Assembly (NCBI RefSeq): GCF_000376785.1
Contig: NZ_AQXX01000142.1
Span: 1-64,000, forward strand
DNA: 64,000 nt
Reading direction: 5' to 3'
From: Hahella ganghwensis DSM 17046
GTDB lineage: Bacteria > Pseudomonadota > Gammaproteobacteria > Pseudomonadales > Oleiphilaceae
Shown here: in pieces, positions 26,810-35,907 of the stretch
How positions within the stretch are numbered: position 1 is the first letter of the stretch
Layout: every line of letters starts with the position of its first letter
Position numbers and translations under genes: made by a program
The notes under the pieces: generated by a model
The model's database searches: none
The model's input: only the letters and a program-made list of their open reading frames with translations
Told to the model about the DNA's origin: nothing

Positions 26810-27490
26810 CTAGCCCGCGTCTTTACTTGCCTGCTGTTGCACCAAAAGATCATGAATCGCCTGACCGGCTTCCAGAATATGCTTGCGCAGCAGTTTGGCA
26901 GCCGCCTTTTTGTCACGCTGCCGACAGTAATCCAGAAGTGCCGCGTGCTCCGTTTCAGCTTTGTCGATTCCCGTCGTAAACAATAGCTGCAGACGAATAT
27001 ACCGGTCTGATTTGATATTCAGATTGTGAATAACTTCCATGGCTTGAGGCAGATTGGCAGGTTTATAGAGCGCTGCGTGCAATTTGTAATTGAGATCACT
27101 CCAGGTCTGTACTTTGGTACCACTCTCGACAGCCTCCTCAAAGGCTTTGAGAATCTTCCCAGCCACTTCCAGATCCTGCTCCGTCATATTGTCGATGGCC
27201 TGCTCCAACACATAGCATTCCACCAGAGCCCGCAATTCAAAAAGCTCACGGATTTCTGACGGCAGCAGCTCCGTCGCCGTTGCGCCTTTATGTGGCTCAA
27301 AGCATACCAGCCCCTGTGCTTCCAACTGAAGCAACGCTTCCCTCACCGGGATACGGCTGACATTAAATTCCTTGGCGATGGCATCCTGACGCAATGGTTC
27401 ACCGGCAACGATATCCCCGGAAAGAATTTTCTTACGCAGAATATCAGCCACCATCTGGGTGCGGGTTTTGTATACGGGATCGGCATTCAT
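26810..27490 (-). CDS. GntR-family regulator, FCD subfamily
   Basis: A 226-residue regulator. The N-terminal winged helix (residues 8-75) includes RQDAIAKEFNVSRIPVREALLQLE; the C-terminal all-helical FCD ligand domain (85-215) has ELRALVECYVLEQA and the HAALLDYCRQRD metal/ligand-type His. It borders the hydroxyproline genes and is probably their regulator. Candidate operators are the palindromes at 28815-28834 and 30141-30160. Its stop codon abuts element A, so the 3' end may have been trimmed or defined by that insertion. Confidence 0.88.
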   Translation of the reverse strand: MNADPVYKTRTQMVADILRKKILSGDIVAGEPLRQDAIAKEFNVSRIPVREALLQLEAQGLVCFEPHKGATATELLPSEIRELFELRALVECYVLEQAIDNMTEQDLEVAGKILKAFEEAVESGTKVQTWSDLNYKLHAALYKPANLPQAMEVIHNLNIKSDRYIRLQLLFTTGIDKAETEHAALLDYCRQRDKKAAAKLLRKHILEAGQAIHDLLVQQQASKDAG

Positions 27491-27633
27491 GGAATGATTA
27501 TAGGGTACCTTTCAGAGTAGAGCGGCAATAGTAACATTTAAACCACCCGTGACTGTAGTGGAAAACAACCGGCTGTCACGGCTGGTACAGATCTCTGCAC
27601 CAGCCGATATTTCAACGCTGCGCGCAACACAGA

Positions 27634-28635
27634 TTATTTCACCTCAAAGCCATGTGCGTAGGGATCTTCACTGTCTACCCATATCGTATTATGGCCATAC
27701 ACTCTTGCCCAACCCTGGACACTTGGCTTGATAGCCGAAAAGCTTCCTACGCTTGTTTCCGCCTCGATACGGCCTTCAAAGGTGCTGCCAATAATACTTT
27801 CGTGAACAAACTGATCGCCAACCTTAAGCTTATCTTTGGCAAACCATTGCGCCATACGCGCACTGGTACCTGTACCGCAGGGAGATCGATCAATAGCCCG
27901 ATCCCCATAGAACACCGCATTACGGGCATCCACCCCTGGCCGGCTCGGAGTACCGGCCCATAACACATGGGAGACGCCACGAACCGTCGAATCGTTGGGA
28001 TGAACACATTCAACCGCTTCATCGACAATACGTCGGACAATAGGACTGAAGTGCAGAATCTGGTCCACACTGAAATGCTCCAGACCGGCAAAGTTCTTTT
28101 GTGGATCAACAATGGCGTAATAGTTCCCCCCATAAGAAACATCCACAACCAACTCTCCCAGGTCAGGCACCTGCACCACCACCTCACTGTGAGCCAGATA
28201 GGCAGGAACATTGTAGATTCGGACCTTTTCCACCTTGGCACCATTCTGCATATAGTCCACGGTAATCTGTCCCGCCGGGACATCCAGCACCAGCTTGCCA
28301 GGCACTTTCGGCCGAATTATGGCATTCTCAATTGCCGCCGTGACAGTACCGATAGTGCCATGTCCACACATCGGGAGACATCCGCTGGTCTCAATAAACA
28401 ATATGGAGGCATCTGCATTATCAGAACAAGGAGGGTACACAATGGAGCCTGACATCATCGAGTGACCTCGGGGCTCAAACATCAGTGCCAGACGAATCCA
28501 GTCATAGTGTTTCAGGAAATACTGGCGCTTCTCGCTCATATTTTTCCCTTCCAGGGCCGGATACCCTCCCGCGACCAGTCGCACCGGGTTACCGCAGGTG
28601 TGAGCGTCTATACAGAAAAACGTGCCTTCTCTCAT
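27634..28635 (-). CDS. 4-hydroxyproline 2-epimerase
   Basis: A proline-racemase-family enzyme (333 residues) that interconverts trans-4-hydroxy-L-proline and cis-4-hydroxy-D-proline. Both catalytic cysteines are present: Cys90 in PMCGHGTIGT and Cys253 in RSPCGTGTSAR. The related trans-3-hydroxyproline dehydratase has Thr at the second position, so epimerase is favoured. It is divergent from the FAD oxidase that would consume its product. The intergenic region carries operator-like palindrome 1. Confidence 0.92.
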   Translation of the reverse strand: MREGTFFCIDAHTCGNPVRLVAGGYPALEGKNMSEKRQYFLKHYDWIRLALMFEPRGHSMMSGSIVYPPCSDNADASILFIETSGCLPMCGHGTIGTVTAAIENAIIRPKVPGKLVLDVPAGQITVDYMQNGAKVEKVRIYNVPAYLAHSEVVVQVPDLGELVVDVSYGGNYYAIVDPQKNFAGLEHFSVDQILHFSPIVRRIVDEAVECVHPNDSTVRGVSHVLWAGTPSRPGVDARNAVFYGDRAIDRSPCGTGTSARMAQWFAKDKLKVGDQFVHESIIGSTFEGRIEAETSVGSFSAIKPSVQGWARVYGHNTIWVDSEDPYAHGFEVK

Positions 28636-28814
28636 GTCCGAGTACCTTTTCTTATCTTATTCTCATTTCCCAGGTTCCCTGGTCATTCCAGAGCACCCTT
28701 CTCATCTCGAGATGCTTTGCTTGAATTTATCTCTATCAGTTCTCTACCGGCTCTCCATCAGCAGAACTATTGAATTCCGTTGATGAGCCTCGGATTGTGC
28801 AAACCCGAAAAACT

Positions 28815-28834
28815 GTATATTTTATATAATATTT
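28815..28834. promoter_or_regulatory. AT-rich palindrome 1 (candidate GntR operator)
   Basis: GTATATT, a 6-base spacer and AATATTT: the same 7-6-7 design as palindrome 2, with two mismatches in the right arm. It lies 26 bp before the FAD oxidase ATG and in the region shared with the divergent epimerase gene. Confidence 0.55.
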
Positions 28835-28860
28835 AAAATAACAAGAGAAGAGGAGTTTTC

Positions 28861-30111
28861 ATGCAGATGCCAGATACTGACATTTCTGTCGTTGGCGGGG
28901 GCATTGTGGGCATATGCTGCGCCCTGTCACTTCAACAGGCCGGATTCAAGGTCTGTTTAATTGACCGCGAGGGCATTGGCGAAGGCTGCTCCCGGGGCAA
29001 TGCCGGTCACTTCGCAACGGAGCAGGTGCTACCACTAGCAACTCCGGGCCTGTTATGGAAGATTCCCGGCATGCTGATGGACCCATTGGGCCCGGTGGCA
29101 ATTCGTTGGCCTTATCTGCCCCAGATCACCCCCTGGCTGCTACGGTTTATGCTCAATACACGAAGCAAACCATTCAATATCGGCGCTCAGGCCCTGGAAG
29201 CACTAAATACAGCCTCCCTACCCGCATGGAAACGCCTTTTGAATGGGACCGGCGAAGAGAATCAGATCAAGATCGATGGCTCATTGCTAACCTTTGAACA
29301 GGACGCCACATTCCAACAGTATCGACATACGACACTGGAAAAACTCGGTCATCACAACGTGAAGTCCGAGATTCTTAGCGGTGATCAGGCTCGGGATTTG
29401 GAGCCGGGATTGAGCTCGACCATCCGGCATGCCGTTATGTTTCCAGACACCGGCCATACCGCCAACCCTTACCGACTGGCAAAAAGCTTGGGAGAGCTTT
29501 TCCAACGTCAGGGAGGACGGATCATCCAAAAGGAGATCTCAAACCTCAAGGCCGTGCAGAATGGAATAAACCTAACCCTCAATGGCCAACAGGTCCAAAC
29601 CCCAAGACTGGTCATCGCCACAGGCGCCTGGTCAAAACCATTGGTACACCAACTCACCGGTATCTCGGTCCCTTTGGATACGGAAAGAGGCTACCACCTG
29701 ATGCTCCCCAATTCGGCAACATCTCTTTCAATACCGGTAACTTCCGCAGAGCGCCGATTCATCATGACACCCATGAACGAAGGACTCAGGCTTGCCGGAA
29801 CAGTTGAGTTCGGAGGCCTGAAACTTCCCGCCAATATGCGAAGGGCCACCATGCTTGCCTCCCATGCCCATGCGCTTTTGCCAGGCCTGGAGGATTCGGC
29901 GGGGACGACCTGGATGGGATTCCGCCCTTCACTTCCCGATTCTCTGCCAGTCATTGATCAGGTCGGCACATCCAATCAAATCATTCTGGCATTCGGGCAT
30001 CAGCACCTGGGCCTCACGCAAGCCGCTGTGACCGGCGAGCTAGTCCGTCAATTGGCCCTGAAGGAAAAACCTTCCCTGGATCTGACCCCATTCAGACTGA
30101 ACAGATTTTAA
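28861..30111 (+). CDS. FAD-dependent D-amino-acid dehydrogenase (D-hydroxyproline oxidation)
   Basis: A 416-residue DAO-type flavoprotein. The dinucleotide-binding motif VVGGGIVGICCALSLQQAG starts near residue 10, followed by the acidic CLIDREGIGEGCSRGNAG segment. The C-terminal GFRPSLPDSLPVI block is typical of DadA-like enzymes. In this locus it should oxidise cis-4-hydroxy-D-proline to pyrroline-4-hydroxy-2-carboxylate. It is a single-polypeptide enzyme rather than the multi-subunit type; substrate is inferred from neighbours. GAGAAGAGGAG precedes the ATG. Confidence 0.88.
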   Translation: MQMPDTDISVVGGGIVGICCALSLQQAGFKVCLIDREGIGEGCSRGNAGHFATEQVLPLATPGLLWKIPGMLMDPLGPVAIRWPYLPQITPWLLRFMLNTRSKPFNIGAQALEALNTASLPAWKRLLNGTGEENQIKIDGSLLTFEQDATFQQYRHTTLEKLGHHNVKSEILSGDQARDLEPGLSSTIRHAVMFPDTGHTANPYRLAKSLGELFQRQGGRIIQKEISNLKAVQNGINLTLNGQQVQTPRLVIATGAWSKPLVHQLTGISVPLDTERGYHLMLPNSATSLSIPVTSAERRFIMTPMNEGLRLAGTVEFGGLKLPANMRRATMLASHAHALLPGLEDSAGTTWMGFRPSLPDSLPVIDQVGTSNQIILAFGHQHLGLTQAAVTGELVRQLALKEKPSLDLTPFRLNRF

Positions 30112-30140
30112 TCGTTTACTGGATAAAATTTTTTGTTTTT

Positions 30141-30160
30141 GTATATTGTATAAAATATAC
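30141..30160. promoter_or_regulatory. AT-rich palindrome 2 (candidate GntR operator)
   Basis: A perfect inverted repeat, GTATATT - GTATAA - AATATAC, about 107 bp before the binding-protein gene. Both this site and palindrome 1 are followed by ATTTAAAATA, so a longer conserved box is likely. Confidence 0.6.
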
Positions 30161-30266
30161 ATTTAAAATAGGATGAAATGACTCCACCCAAACAGTGACC
30201 GGATACGACCCCATAAAGACGTCCGTTCCGGCACTCAAGCCCAACCAAAGCGGAGAGAAGTGCGAG

Positions 30267-31337
30267 ATGAAAAATAAAATAAGAAATCTATCGTTTGCAT
30301 CTGTAGCCCTGCTGCTGAGCAGCCAGGTATTGGCGGATAACAGTTTGACTGTTGTGTCCTGGGGAGGTGCTTTTACCAAAAGCCAGGTCGAAGCCTATCA
30401 CAAACCTTTTACAGCAAAGACGGGTACTGAAATCGTCTCCGAGGATTTCAGTGGTGGCCTGGCAGAGATCAAGGCCCAAGTGGAATCCGGCAATGTCACC
30501 TGGGATCTGGTGTCCCTGGACAAGCCCGATATCGTACGAGGCTGTGCCGAGGGTTTGCTGGAACCTCTGGATCCCAAATTACTTCAACCCGGGAATGACG
30601 GCACCCCAGCCAACCAGGATTTTGTTGACGGCGCTATCCATGAATGTGCCGTTGCCTCTATCGTCGTCTCCAATATCCTGGCCTATGACAAATCCCGTTA
30701 TTCCGGTGAATCCACCCCCTCCAAACTGAAGGATTTGTTTGACCTGAAAAAATTCCCAGGACGCCGGGCATTACAAAAACAACCTCAGGGCAACCTGGAA
30801 TGGGCCCTGTTAGCGGACGGCGTTGCACCAGACCGGATTTACCCGATGCTGGAAACCCGCGAAGGTCGCGACCGGGCATTCCGCAAACTGGACACTATTA
30901 AGTCCAACGTCGTGTGGTGGACAACCGGCGCTCAGCCGGCCCAACTGCTGGCTGACGGCGAAGTGGTAATGACATCTGCCTTCAACGGTCGCATTGACAG
31001 TGCCCAATATGTGGAAGGGAAACCCTTTGAGATTATCTGGGATCATCAGATTGGTTACATGAATGGTTGGGCGATTCCCAAAGGCACCAAGAATCTGAAG
31101 AAAGCTCTGGAGTTTGCCGTTTTCTCCTCGAGCACTCAGGCGTTGGCTGATCAGGCCCGCTGGATCGCCTATGGCCCCACCCGAAAATCCTCCGCGGCCA
31201 TGCTGGATCAGGAACTGCTGGCTCGACTTCCCACTGCACCGGAGAACTATCAGACCGTTTTTCTGTTTGATGATGAATGGTGGATCGACTACGCCGACGA
31301 GTTAAACGAAGAGTTCAATACCTGGCTGGCACGCTAG
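30267..31337 (+). CDS. ABC transporter periplasmic binding protein (PotD/PotF family)
   Basis: A 356-residue exported solute-binding protein. I use the ATG at 30267, which gives a clean signal peptide (KNKIRNLSFASVALLLSSQVLA) cut before DNSLTVVSWGG. The frame extends upstream to 30195, but that extension hides the signal. It is the spermidine/putrescine-type family 1 fold, and in this locus probably binds hydroxyproline or a betaine-like proline derivative. The ATPase and two permease genes follow. Confidence 0.88.
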   Translation: MKNKIRNLSFASVALLLSSQVLADNSLTVVSWGGAFTKSQVEAYHKPFTAKTGTEIVSEDFSGGLAEIKAQVESGNVTWDLVSLDKPDIVRGCAEGLLEPLDPKLLQPGNDGTPANQDFVDGAIHECAVASIVVSNILAYDKSRYSGESTPSKLKDLFDLKKFPGRRALQKQPQGNLEWALLADGVAPDRIYPMLETREGRDRAFRKLDTIKSNVVWWTTGAQPAQLLADGEVVMTSAFNGRIDSAQYVEGKPFEIIWDHQIGYMNGWAIPKGTKNLKKALEFAVFSSSTQALADQARWIAYGPTRKSSAAMLDQELLARLPTAPENYQTVFLFDDEWWIDYADELNEEFNTWLAR

Positions 31338-31403
31338 CAGGCTATTGAAAGTCGCTGGAGAAATAGTCGAAGCAGGTCGCTTTCCAAATCCCTGCCTGGA
31401 CTT

Positions 31404-31429
31404 CCGGGCCTCGGTTTACAGAGGCCCGG
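31404..31429 (+). terminator. intra-operon hairpin between binding protein and ATPase genes
   Basis: A perfect 9-bp stem (CCGGGCCTC / GAGGCCCGG) with an 8-base loop and no T-run. Such structures often keep binding-protein mRNA more abundant than the downstream transporter genes. Confidence 0.55.
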
Positions 31430-31493
31430 CATACCCTTCGGCACTCCCCTCACATCTACTGACAGAGTAAAAATAACAATCAGGTTCTGCAGC

Positions 31494-32597
31494 ATGAATA
31501 AATCAGATACCCACTACGTACGTTTTCTAAATGTACAAAAGACCTACGATGGTGAAAACCTGGTGGTCAAAAACTTTAATCTCGATATTGCTCAGGGAGA
31601 GTTCGTCACAATGCTCGGCCCATCAGGTTCCGGCAAAACCACCTGCCTGATGATGTTGGCCGGATTCGAAAGTGCGACACAGGGTGAAATTTATATTGAT
31701 GGCACACCAGTCAACAACCTGGCACCACACAAACGTGATATTGGCATGGTCTTCCAGAATTACGCCCTCTTCCCCCACCTCACCATTGCTGAAAATCTGA
31801 GCTTTCCACTCAAAGTGAGAAAGCTGCCAAAAAGCGACATAGAACAGCGGGTGAAACGGGCTCTAGACATGATTGAGCTACCCCAGGTTGCCGGGCGTCG
31901 ACCGGGTCAGCTATCCGGCGGCCAGCAGCAGAGAGTCGCCCTGGCTCGCGCTCTGGTATTCGAACCCAAACTGGTATTGATGGATGAACCACTGGGGGCA
32001 CTGGATAAACAGCTTCGAGAACAAATGCAATATGAAATCAAACGCCTGCATGAGCGCCTTGGCATTACAGTACTCTACGTGACCCATGATCAGACAGAAG
32101 CGCTGACGATGTCTGACCGAATCGCCGTGTTCAACGAAGGTGTGGTCCAGCAACTGGCCTCGCCAACAGAACTGTATGAACGCCCCTCCAATGCCTTTGT
32201 TGCTCAGTTTATCGGGGAGAACAACAAACTTTCCGGGCAAGTGGAGCAAATCAACCAGGATTCCTGTGTGGTCTCCGTGGAGGGATGCAGCGTCCAGGCA
32301 CTACCCGTGAATATTCGGCAATGCGGCGAACCCACGACGTTGTCGATCCGACCCGAGCGCATTCAAATCAACCCCGACGCCAGTTATGACAATCGTTTTG
32401 ACGCCCGGGTACTGGAGTTGATCTATCACGGAGATCATCTGAGAACACGGGTAGAACTCATGAACCATGACCAGTTCATCGTCAAAGTTCCCAACGGCGC
32501 CCATCCTCTGGCAATCAGCAAAGGTGATCAAGTGCAGGTCGGCTGGCACCGCCGGGACTGCCGTGCGCTGGATGCAATGATCCCTGGCCGGCCATAA
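31494..32597 (+). CDS. ABC importer ATPase (PotA-like)
   Basis: A 367-residue ATPase: Walker A GPSGSGKTT, Q-loop VFQNYALFPH, signature LSGGQQQRVALARAL, Walker B LVLMDEPLGALD and H-loop YVTHDQTEA. A TOBE domain after about residue 285 is typical of polyamine and iron importers. It forms one importer with the genes on either side. Confidence 0.92.
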   Translation: MNKSDTHYVRFLNVQKTYDGENLVVKNFNLDIAQGEFVTMLGPSGSGKTTCLMMLAGFESATQGEIYIDGTPVNNLAPHKRDIGMVFQNYALFPHLTIAENLSFPLKVRKLPKSDIEQRVKRALDMIELPQVAGRRPGQLSGGQQQRVALARALVFEPKLVLMDEPLGALDKQLREQMQYEIKRLHERLGITVLYVTHDQTEALTMSDRIAVFNEGVVQQLASPTELYERPSNAFVAQFIGENNKLSGQVEQINQDSCVVSVEGCSVQALPVNIRQCGEPTTLSIRPERIQINPDASYDNRFDARVLELIYHGDHLRTRVELMNHDQFIVKVPNGAHPLAISKGDQVQVGWHRRDCRALDAMIPGRP

Positions 32598-32613
32598 GCA
32601 AGGGGATGCTGTC

Positions 32614-33912
32614 ATGAAATACGAAGCAATATCCGCCGGTGCACTCGACGAGTCTCAAACAATAGGCACTCCGAGCACCAACAATTCACTCAAAATGCAG
32701 TTGCGCAGAGCGGAGCGCTGGAATCGTACTCGCGCCTTCCTGCTGGTTGTTCCACTACTTTTGTTTGTCGGTGTTACTTTCATTATGCCGATTATGGACA
32801 TGCTGCATCGCAGCATTCACGATCCATTGATCGTGGACCACCTGCCAAAAACTGTGGCGGCACTGGAATCCTGGGATCGCCAACAGATACCGGAAGATAC
32901 CACTTATGCAGTGCTGGCACAGGAATTGGTCTCCCTTCACAAGCAACGTGATCTGGCCAAAGTCGCCGGCCGCCTGAACACCGAGTTTTCAGGGATGCGA
33001 AGCCTGCTTAGCAAAAGTGCACGCGGCTTGGCCCGGCTAAATGCCGGCGCAGGGCTGGAGTCTGCTGCAGACACCCGGGAAGCCATGATCAGGATTGATG
33101 CCCGCTGGTCAGACATTCAACCCTGGGCGGCTATCAAGAACCTGAACAGCCGATATACACTCAGCTATTACCTGGCAGCGCTGGACATGCATTACGATGT
33201 CAGCGGCGATATCAGCGCGCAGCCTGAAAGACGCCAGATATACAAGGCTCTACTGATCAAGACATTTGCCATGTCAGCCCTGATAACAGTGCTGTGTCTT
33301 CTGCTCGGCTACCCACTGGCACACCTGCTCGCCACCTTGCCTGAAAGCCGCTCCAACCTATTGATGATCATGGTGCTGCTGCCCTTCTGGACATCTCTAC
33401 TGGTACGCACCACGTCCTGGATTGTTCTGCTGCAGACAGAAGGGGTCATTAACGATGTTTTGATAAGCATCGGATTGATCTCGGAGCGTATACGGATGGT
33501 CCACAACCTGTTCGGCACGGTGATCGCCATGACTCATATTCTGCTGCCTTTCATGGTGTTACCGCTCTACAGTGTCATGAAGAACATATCACCGAGCTAT
33601 ATGCGCGCAGCCCGCTCACTGGGTGCCAAACCTGCGTATGCTTTTATCCATATCTATTTACCGCAAACCCTGCCGGGTATTGGCGCTGGCGCAATCCTGA
33701 CGTTCATCCTGTCCATCGGCTTCTATATCACCCCGGCACTGGTCGGCGGACGTAGCGGCCAGATGATCTCCAATTTCATTGCCTACCATATGCAGACTTC
33801 TCTGAACTGGGGACTGGCCGCTGCATTGGGAGGCATCCTCTTGGGCATGGTGCTTCTGCTCTATTTTGTCTACAACCGCCTGATCGGCATCAACAGTCTC
33901 AAAGTGGGGTAA
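32614..33912 (+). CDS. ABC importer permease 1 (PotB-like, with long periplasmic insert)
   Basis: A 432-residue permease, about 150 residues longer than PotB. The first helix (residues 41-61) is separated from the second (213-237) by a polar, helix-rich insert (65-212). The EAA loop (YMRAARSLGAKPAYAFIHIYLPQTLPG) that contacts the ATPase is normal. The insert should face the periplasm and may contact the binding protein. It starts 16 bp after the ATPase stop and is spaced 6 bp from permease 2. Confidence 0.9.
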   Translation: MKYEAISAGALDESQTIGTPSTNNSLKMQLRRAERWNRTRAFLLVVPLLLFVGVTFIMPIMDMLHRSIHDPLIVDHLPKTVAALESWDRQQIPEDTTYAVLAQELVSLHKQRDLAKVAGRLNTEFSGMRSLLSKSARGLARLNAGAGLESAADTREAMIRIDARWSDIQPWAAIKNLNSRYTLSYYLAALDMHYDVSGDISAQPERRQIYKALLIKTFAMSALITVLCLLLGYPLAHLLATLPESRSNLLMIMVLLPFWTSLLVRTTSWIVLLQTEGVINDVLISIGLISERIRMVHNLFGTVIAMTHILLPFMVLPLYSVMKNISPSYMRAARSLGAKPAYAFIHIYLPQTLPGIGAGAILTFILSIGFYITPALVGGRSGQMISNFIAYHMQTSLNWGLAAALGGILLGMVLLLYFVYNRLIGINSLKVG

Positions 33913-33918
33913 TACACC

Positions 33919-34767
33919 ATGTCTCTACCCGTTTATCTGACACCTATTGAGCGACTTGGCTTCTATGGCTACCGGCTGTTTTGCTATGCAGTATTGTTTT
34001 TCCTGATCATGCCGGTGCTGATCATTATCCCTCTGTCATTCAACGCTGAGCCCTACTTTTCCTTTACTGAAGGTATGCTCCGCCTGGATAGCAGCGCTTT
34101 TTCTCTGCGCTGGTATGAAGACATGGTCACCAATCCGCAATGGATCAACGCACTCAAAAACAGTGTCATCATCGCCACCGCTTCCACTCTGCTGGCAACC
34201 ACCCTCGGCACTATGGCAGCACTGGGACTTTCACGGCACAACATGCCACTTCGGAATGCCGTTATGGCCCTATTAATTTCTCCGATGATAGTCCCAGTCA
34301 TTATCGCTGCTGCCGGCATGTACTTTTTCTATACAGACCTGGGGCTCGCCCAGACATTCACCGGCGTGATCCTCGCGCATGCCGTACTGGGAATCCCGTT
34401 TGTGGTAATCACTGTCACCGCGACTCTGGCAGGATTCGATCACAGCCTGACCCGGGCAGCCGCCAACCTCGGTGCCGGGCCAGTGTATACCTTCTTTCAT
34501 ATCACCATGCCGTTGATTCGCCCCGGCGTAATTTCCGGCGGCCTGTTTTCCTTCGGAACCTCTTTTGACGAAGTCGTTGTCGTGCTGTTTGTCAGTGGTG
34601 TTGAACAACGCACGGTCCCAAGACAGATGTGGTCAGGCATCCGCGAACAAATCAGCCCAACCATTCTGGCAGTCGCCACGCTGCTGATTGTGATGTCGGT
34701 GTTGTTATTGATCACCCTGGAGTTGTTAAGGCGTCGCAACGCCCGAATGCGTGGCATGCGTGAGTGA
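33919..34767 (+). CDS. ABC importer permease 2 (PotC-like)
   Basis: A 282-residue six-helix permease with a standard EAA loop (TRAAANLGAGPVYTFFHITMPLIRPG). It pairs with permease 1. A hairpin follows 21 bp after its stop, so transcription of the transporter unit may end or pause there before the catabolic genes. Confidence 0.92.
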   Translation: MSLPVYLTPIERLGFYGYRLFCYAVLFFLIMPVLIIIPLSFNAEPYFSFTEGMLRLDSSAFSLRWYEDMVTNPQWINALKNSVIIATASTLLATTLGTMAALGLSRHNMPLRNAVMALLISPMIVPVIIAAAGMYFFYTDLGLAQTFTGVILAHAVLGIPFVVITVTATLAGFDHSLTRAAANLGAGPVYTFFHITMPLIRPGVISGGLFSFGTSFDEVVVVLFVSGVEQRTVPRQMWSGIREQISPTILAVATLLIVMSVLLLITLELLRRRNARMRGMRE

Positions 34768-34788
34768 ACGGCGGATCTCCGGAGAAAA

Positions 34789-34810
34789 AACCACATCCGC
34801 AGATGTGGTT
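34789..34810. terminator. hairpin after the ABC permease genes
   Basis: AACCACATC and GATGTGGTT pair around a CGCA loop. The A6 run lies on the left side, so as a rho-independent terminator it would work on the minus strand; its role for the rightward operon is unclear. Confidence 0.4.
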
Positions 34811-34916
34811 CCTCACCCGCCTTCGCTTGGACGATGAACGACGGAATACATCGTGAAGTAGAGGTATGTATAGGCATACAGAGATACACAGAAGTATGCA
34901 AGAGGTATTTGGCTAC

Positions 34917-34951
34917 AAGCAGTTGATTTCAAGTAAGCAGTTGATTTCAAG
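34917..34951. repeat. 18-bp tandem repeat upstream of the deaminase gene
   Basis: AAGCAGTTGATTTCAAG occurs twice with an 18-bp period (34917-34933 and 34935-34951). It is followed by weaker ATTSATTCACA-type repeats to about 34988. This is in the leader of the DapA-family gene. Confidence 0.7.
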
Positions 34952-35019
34952 AACACTGATTAATTCACATAAACAGATTGATTCACACAACAGAACAGTC
35001 TCAAGCAAGAGGAAAGAGA

Positions 35020-35895
35020 ATGAACATTGATGGCGTACTGGTTCCTGTCGTTACACCCTTTGACACACAAAATCAGATTGATTTTCCAGCTCTGGGTCGT
35101 CTTCTGGATTACCTTATCGAATCAGGCGTACACGGCATCGTGGCCTGCGGCACAACGGGAGAGTACTACGCTTTGAGCCCTGAGGAGCGCCGTGACCTGA
35201 TGGCTTTTATTGCCAGTCATGTCGGTCAACGGGCGTTGTTGGTCGCTGGCGTCAATGACACCCATACCGCTGGCTCCATCAACAAAGCCAAAGAGGCCAA
35301 AGACATGGGTTATCAGGCACTCATGCTGGCCCCGCCCATATACTGCCTGCCTCGTGAGTCGGAAATTATTCAACACTACCAAACCGTCAGCGAAGTCGTA
35401 GACATGCCGATCATCATGTACAACTTTCCGGCCCGTTCCGGCGTGGAAATCAGCATTGAAGCTGTCCTGGATCTGGCGAAAGACAAGAACATCATCGGTA
35501 TCAAGGAAAGCAGTGGTGACTTCAGTCGAGCCTTGAGTCTGATCAACGCCCGGACCTCTGATTTTCAGGTGGTATGCGGTTCCGATGATCAGGCCGCTGA
35601 CTATTTCTTCTGGGGCGTCCGCTCCTGGATTGGCGGTGCCGCCAATTATCTGCCCAAAGAGCATGTGGCCATGTATGACGCCGCCAGATCCGGCAACTAC
35701 GATCAATTGCGCTCTATCATGCAACGAATTTTACCGGTCATCAAAAACCAGGAAGCTGCTGACTACAACCAGAAAGCCAAGCTGGGATGCATCCAGAGAG
35801 GACTGCCAGTCGGAGAAACCCGTCCACCGATGCTGCCGATAGGCGACGAAGAAAAAGACACCTTCCTGGCCCTGCTGGCCCAGGCAGACCAATAA
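35020..35895 (+). CDS. DapA-family aldolase, probable pyrroline-4-hydroxy-2-carboxylate deaminase
   Basis: A 291-residue class I (Schiff-base) enzyme of the dihydrodipicolinate synthase family. The GTTGEYYALS motif, the Tyr in YNFPARSGVE and the lysine in IIGIKESSGD are present. In hydroxyproline loci this family member converts pyrroline-4-hydroxy-2-carboxylate to 2-oxoglutarate semialdehyde plus ammonia. The ATG at 35020 follows GAGGAAAG; the in-frame TTG at 34978 is unlikely. It is 12 bp upstream of the dehydrogenase gene. Confidence 0.85.
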   Translation: MNIDGVLVPVVTPFDTQNQIDFPALGRLLDYLIESGVHGIVACGTTGEYYALSPEERRDLMAFIASHVGQRALLVAGVNDTHTAGSINKAKEAKDMGYQALMLAPPIYCLPRESEIIQHYQTVSEVVDMPIIMYNFPARSGVEISIEAVLDLAKDKNIIGIKESSGDFSRALSLINARTSDFQVVCGSDDQAADYFFWGVRSWIGGAANYLPKEHVAMYDAARSGNYDQLRSIMQRILPVIKNQEAADYNQKAKLGCIQRGLPVGETRPPMLPIGDEEKDTFLALLAQADQ

Positions 35896-35907
35896 CCGGA
35901 GGAAGCC

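Noticed and set aside
34789-34810. A standard rho-independent terminator for the rightward importer operon
   Set aside because: The A6 run is on the wrong side for rightward transcription and no T-run follows on the plus strand. I list it only as a hairpin of uncertain role.
35122-35724. A 200-codon open frame on the minus strand
   Set aside because: It is antisense to the DapA-family gene, which carries the catalytic lysine and tyrosine motifs and a good ribosome site.
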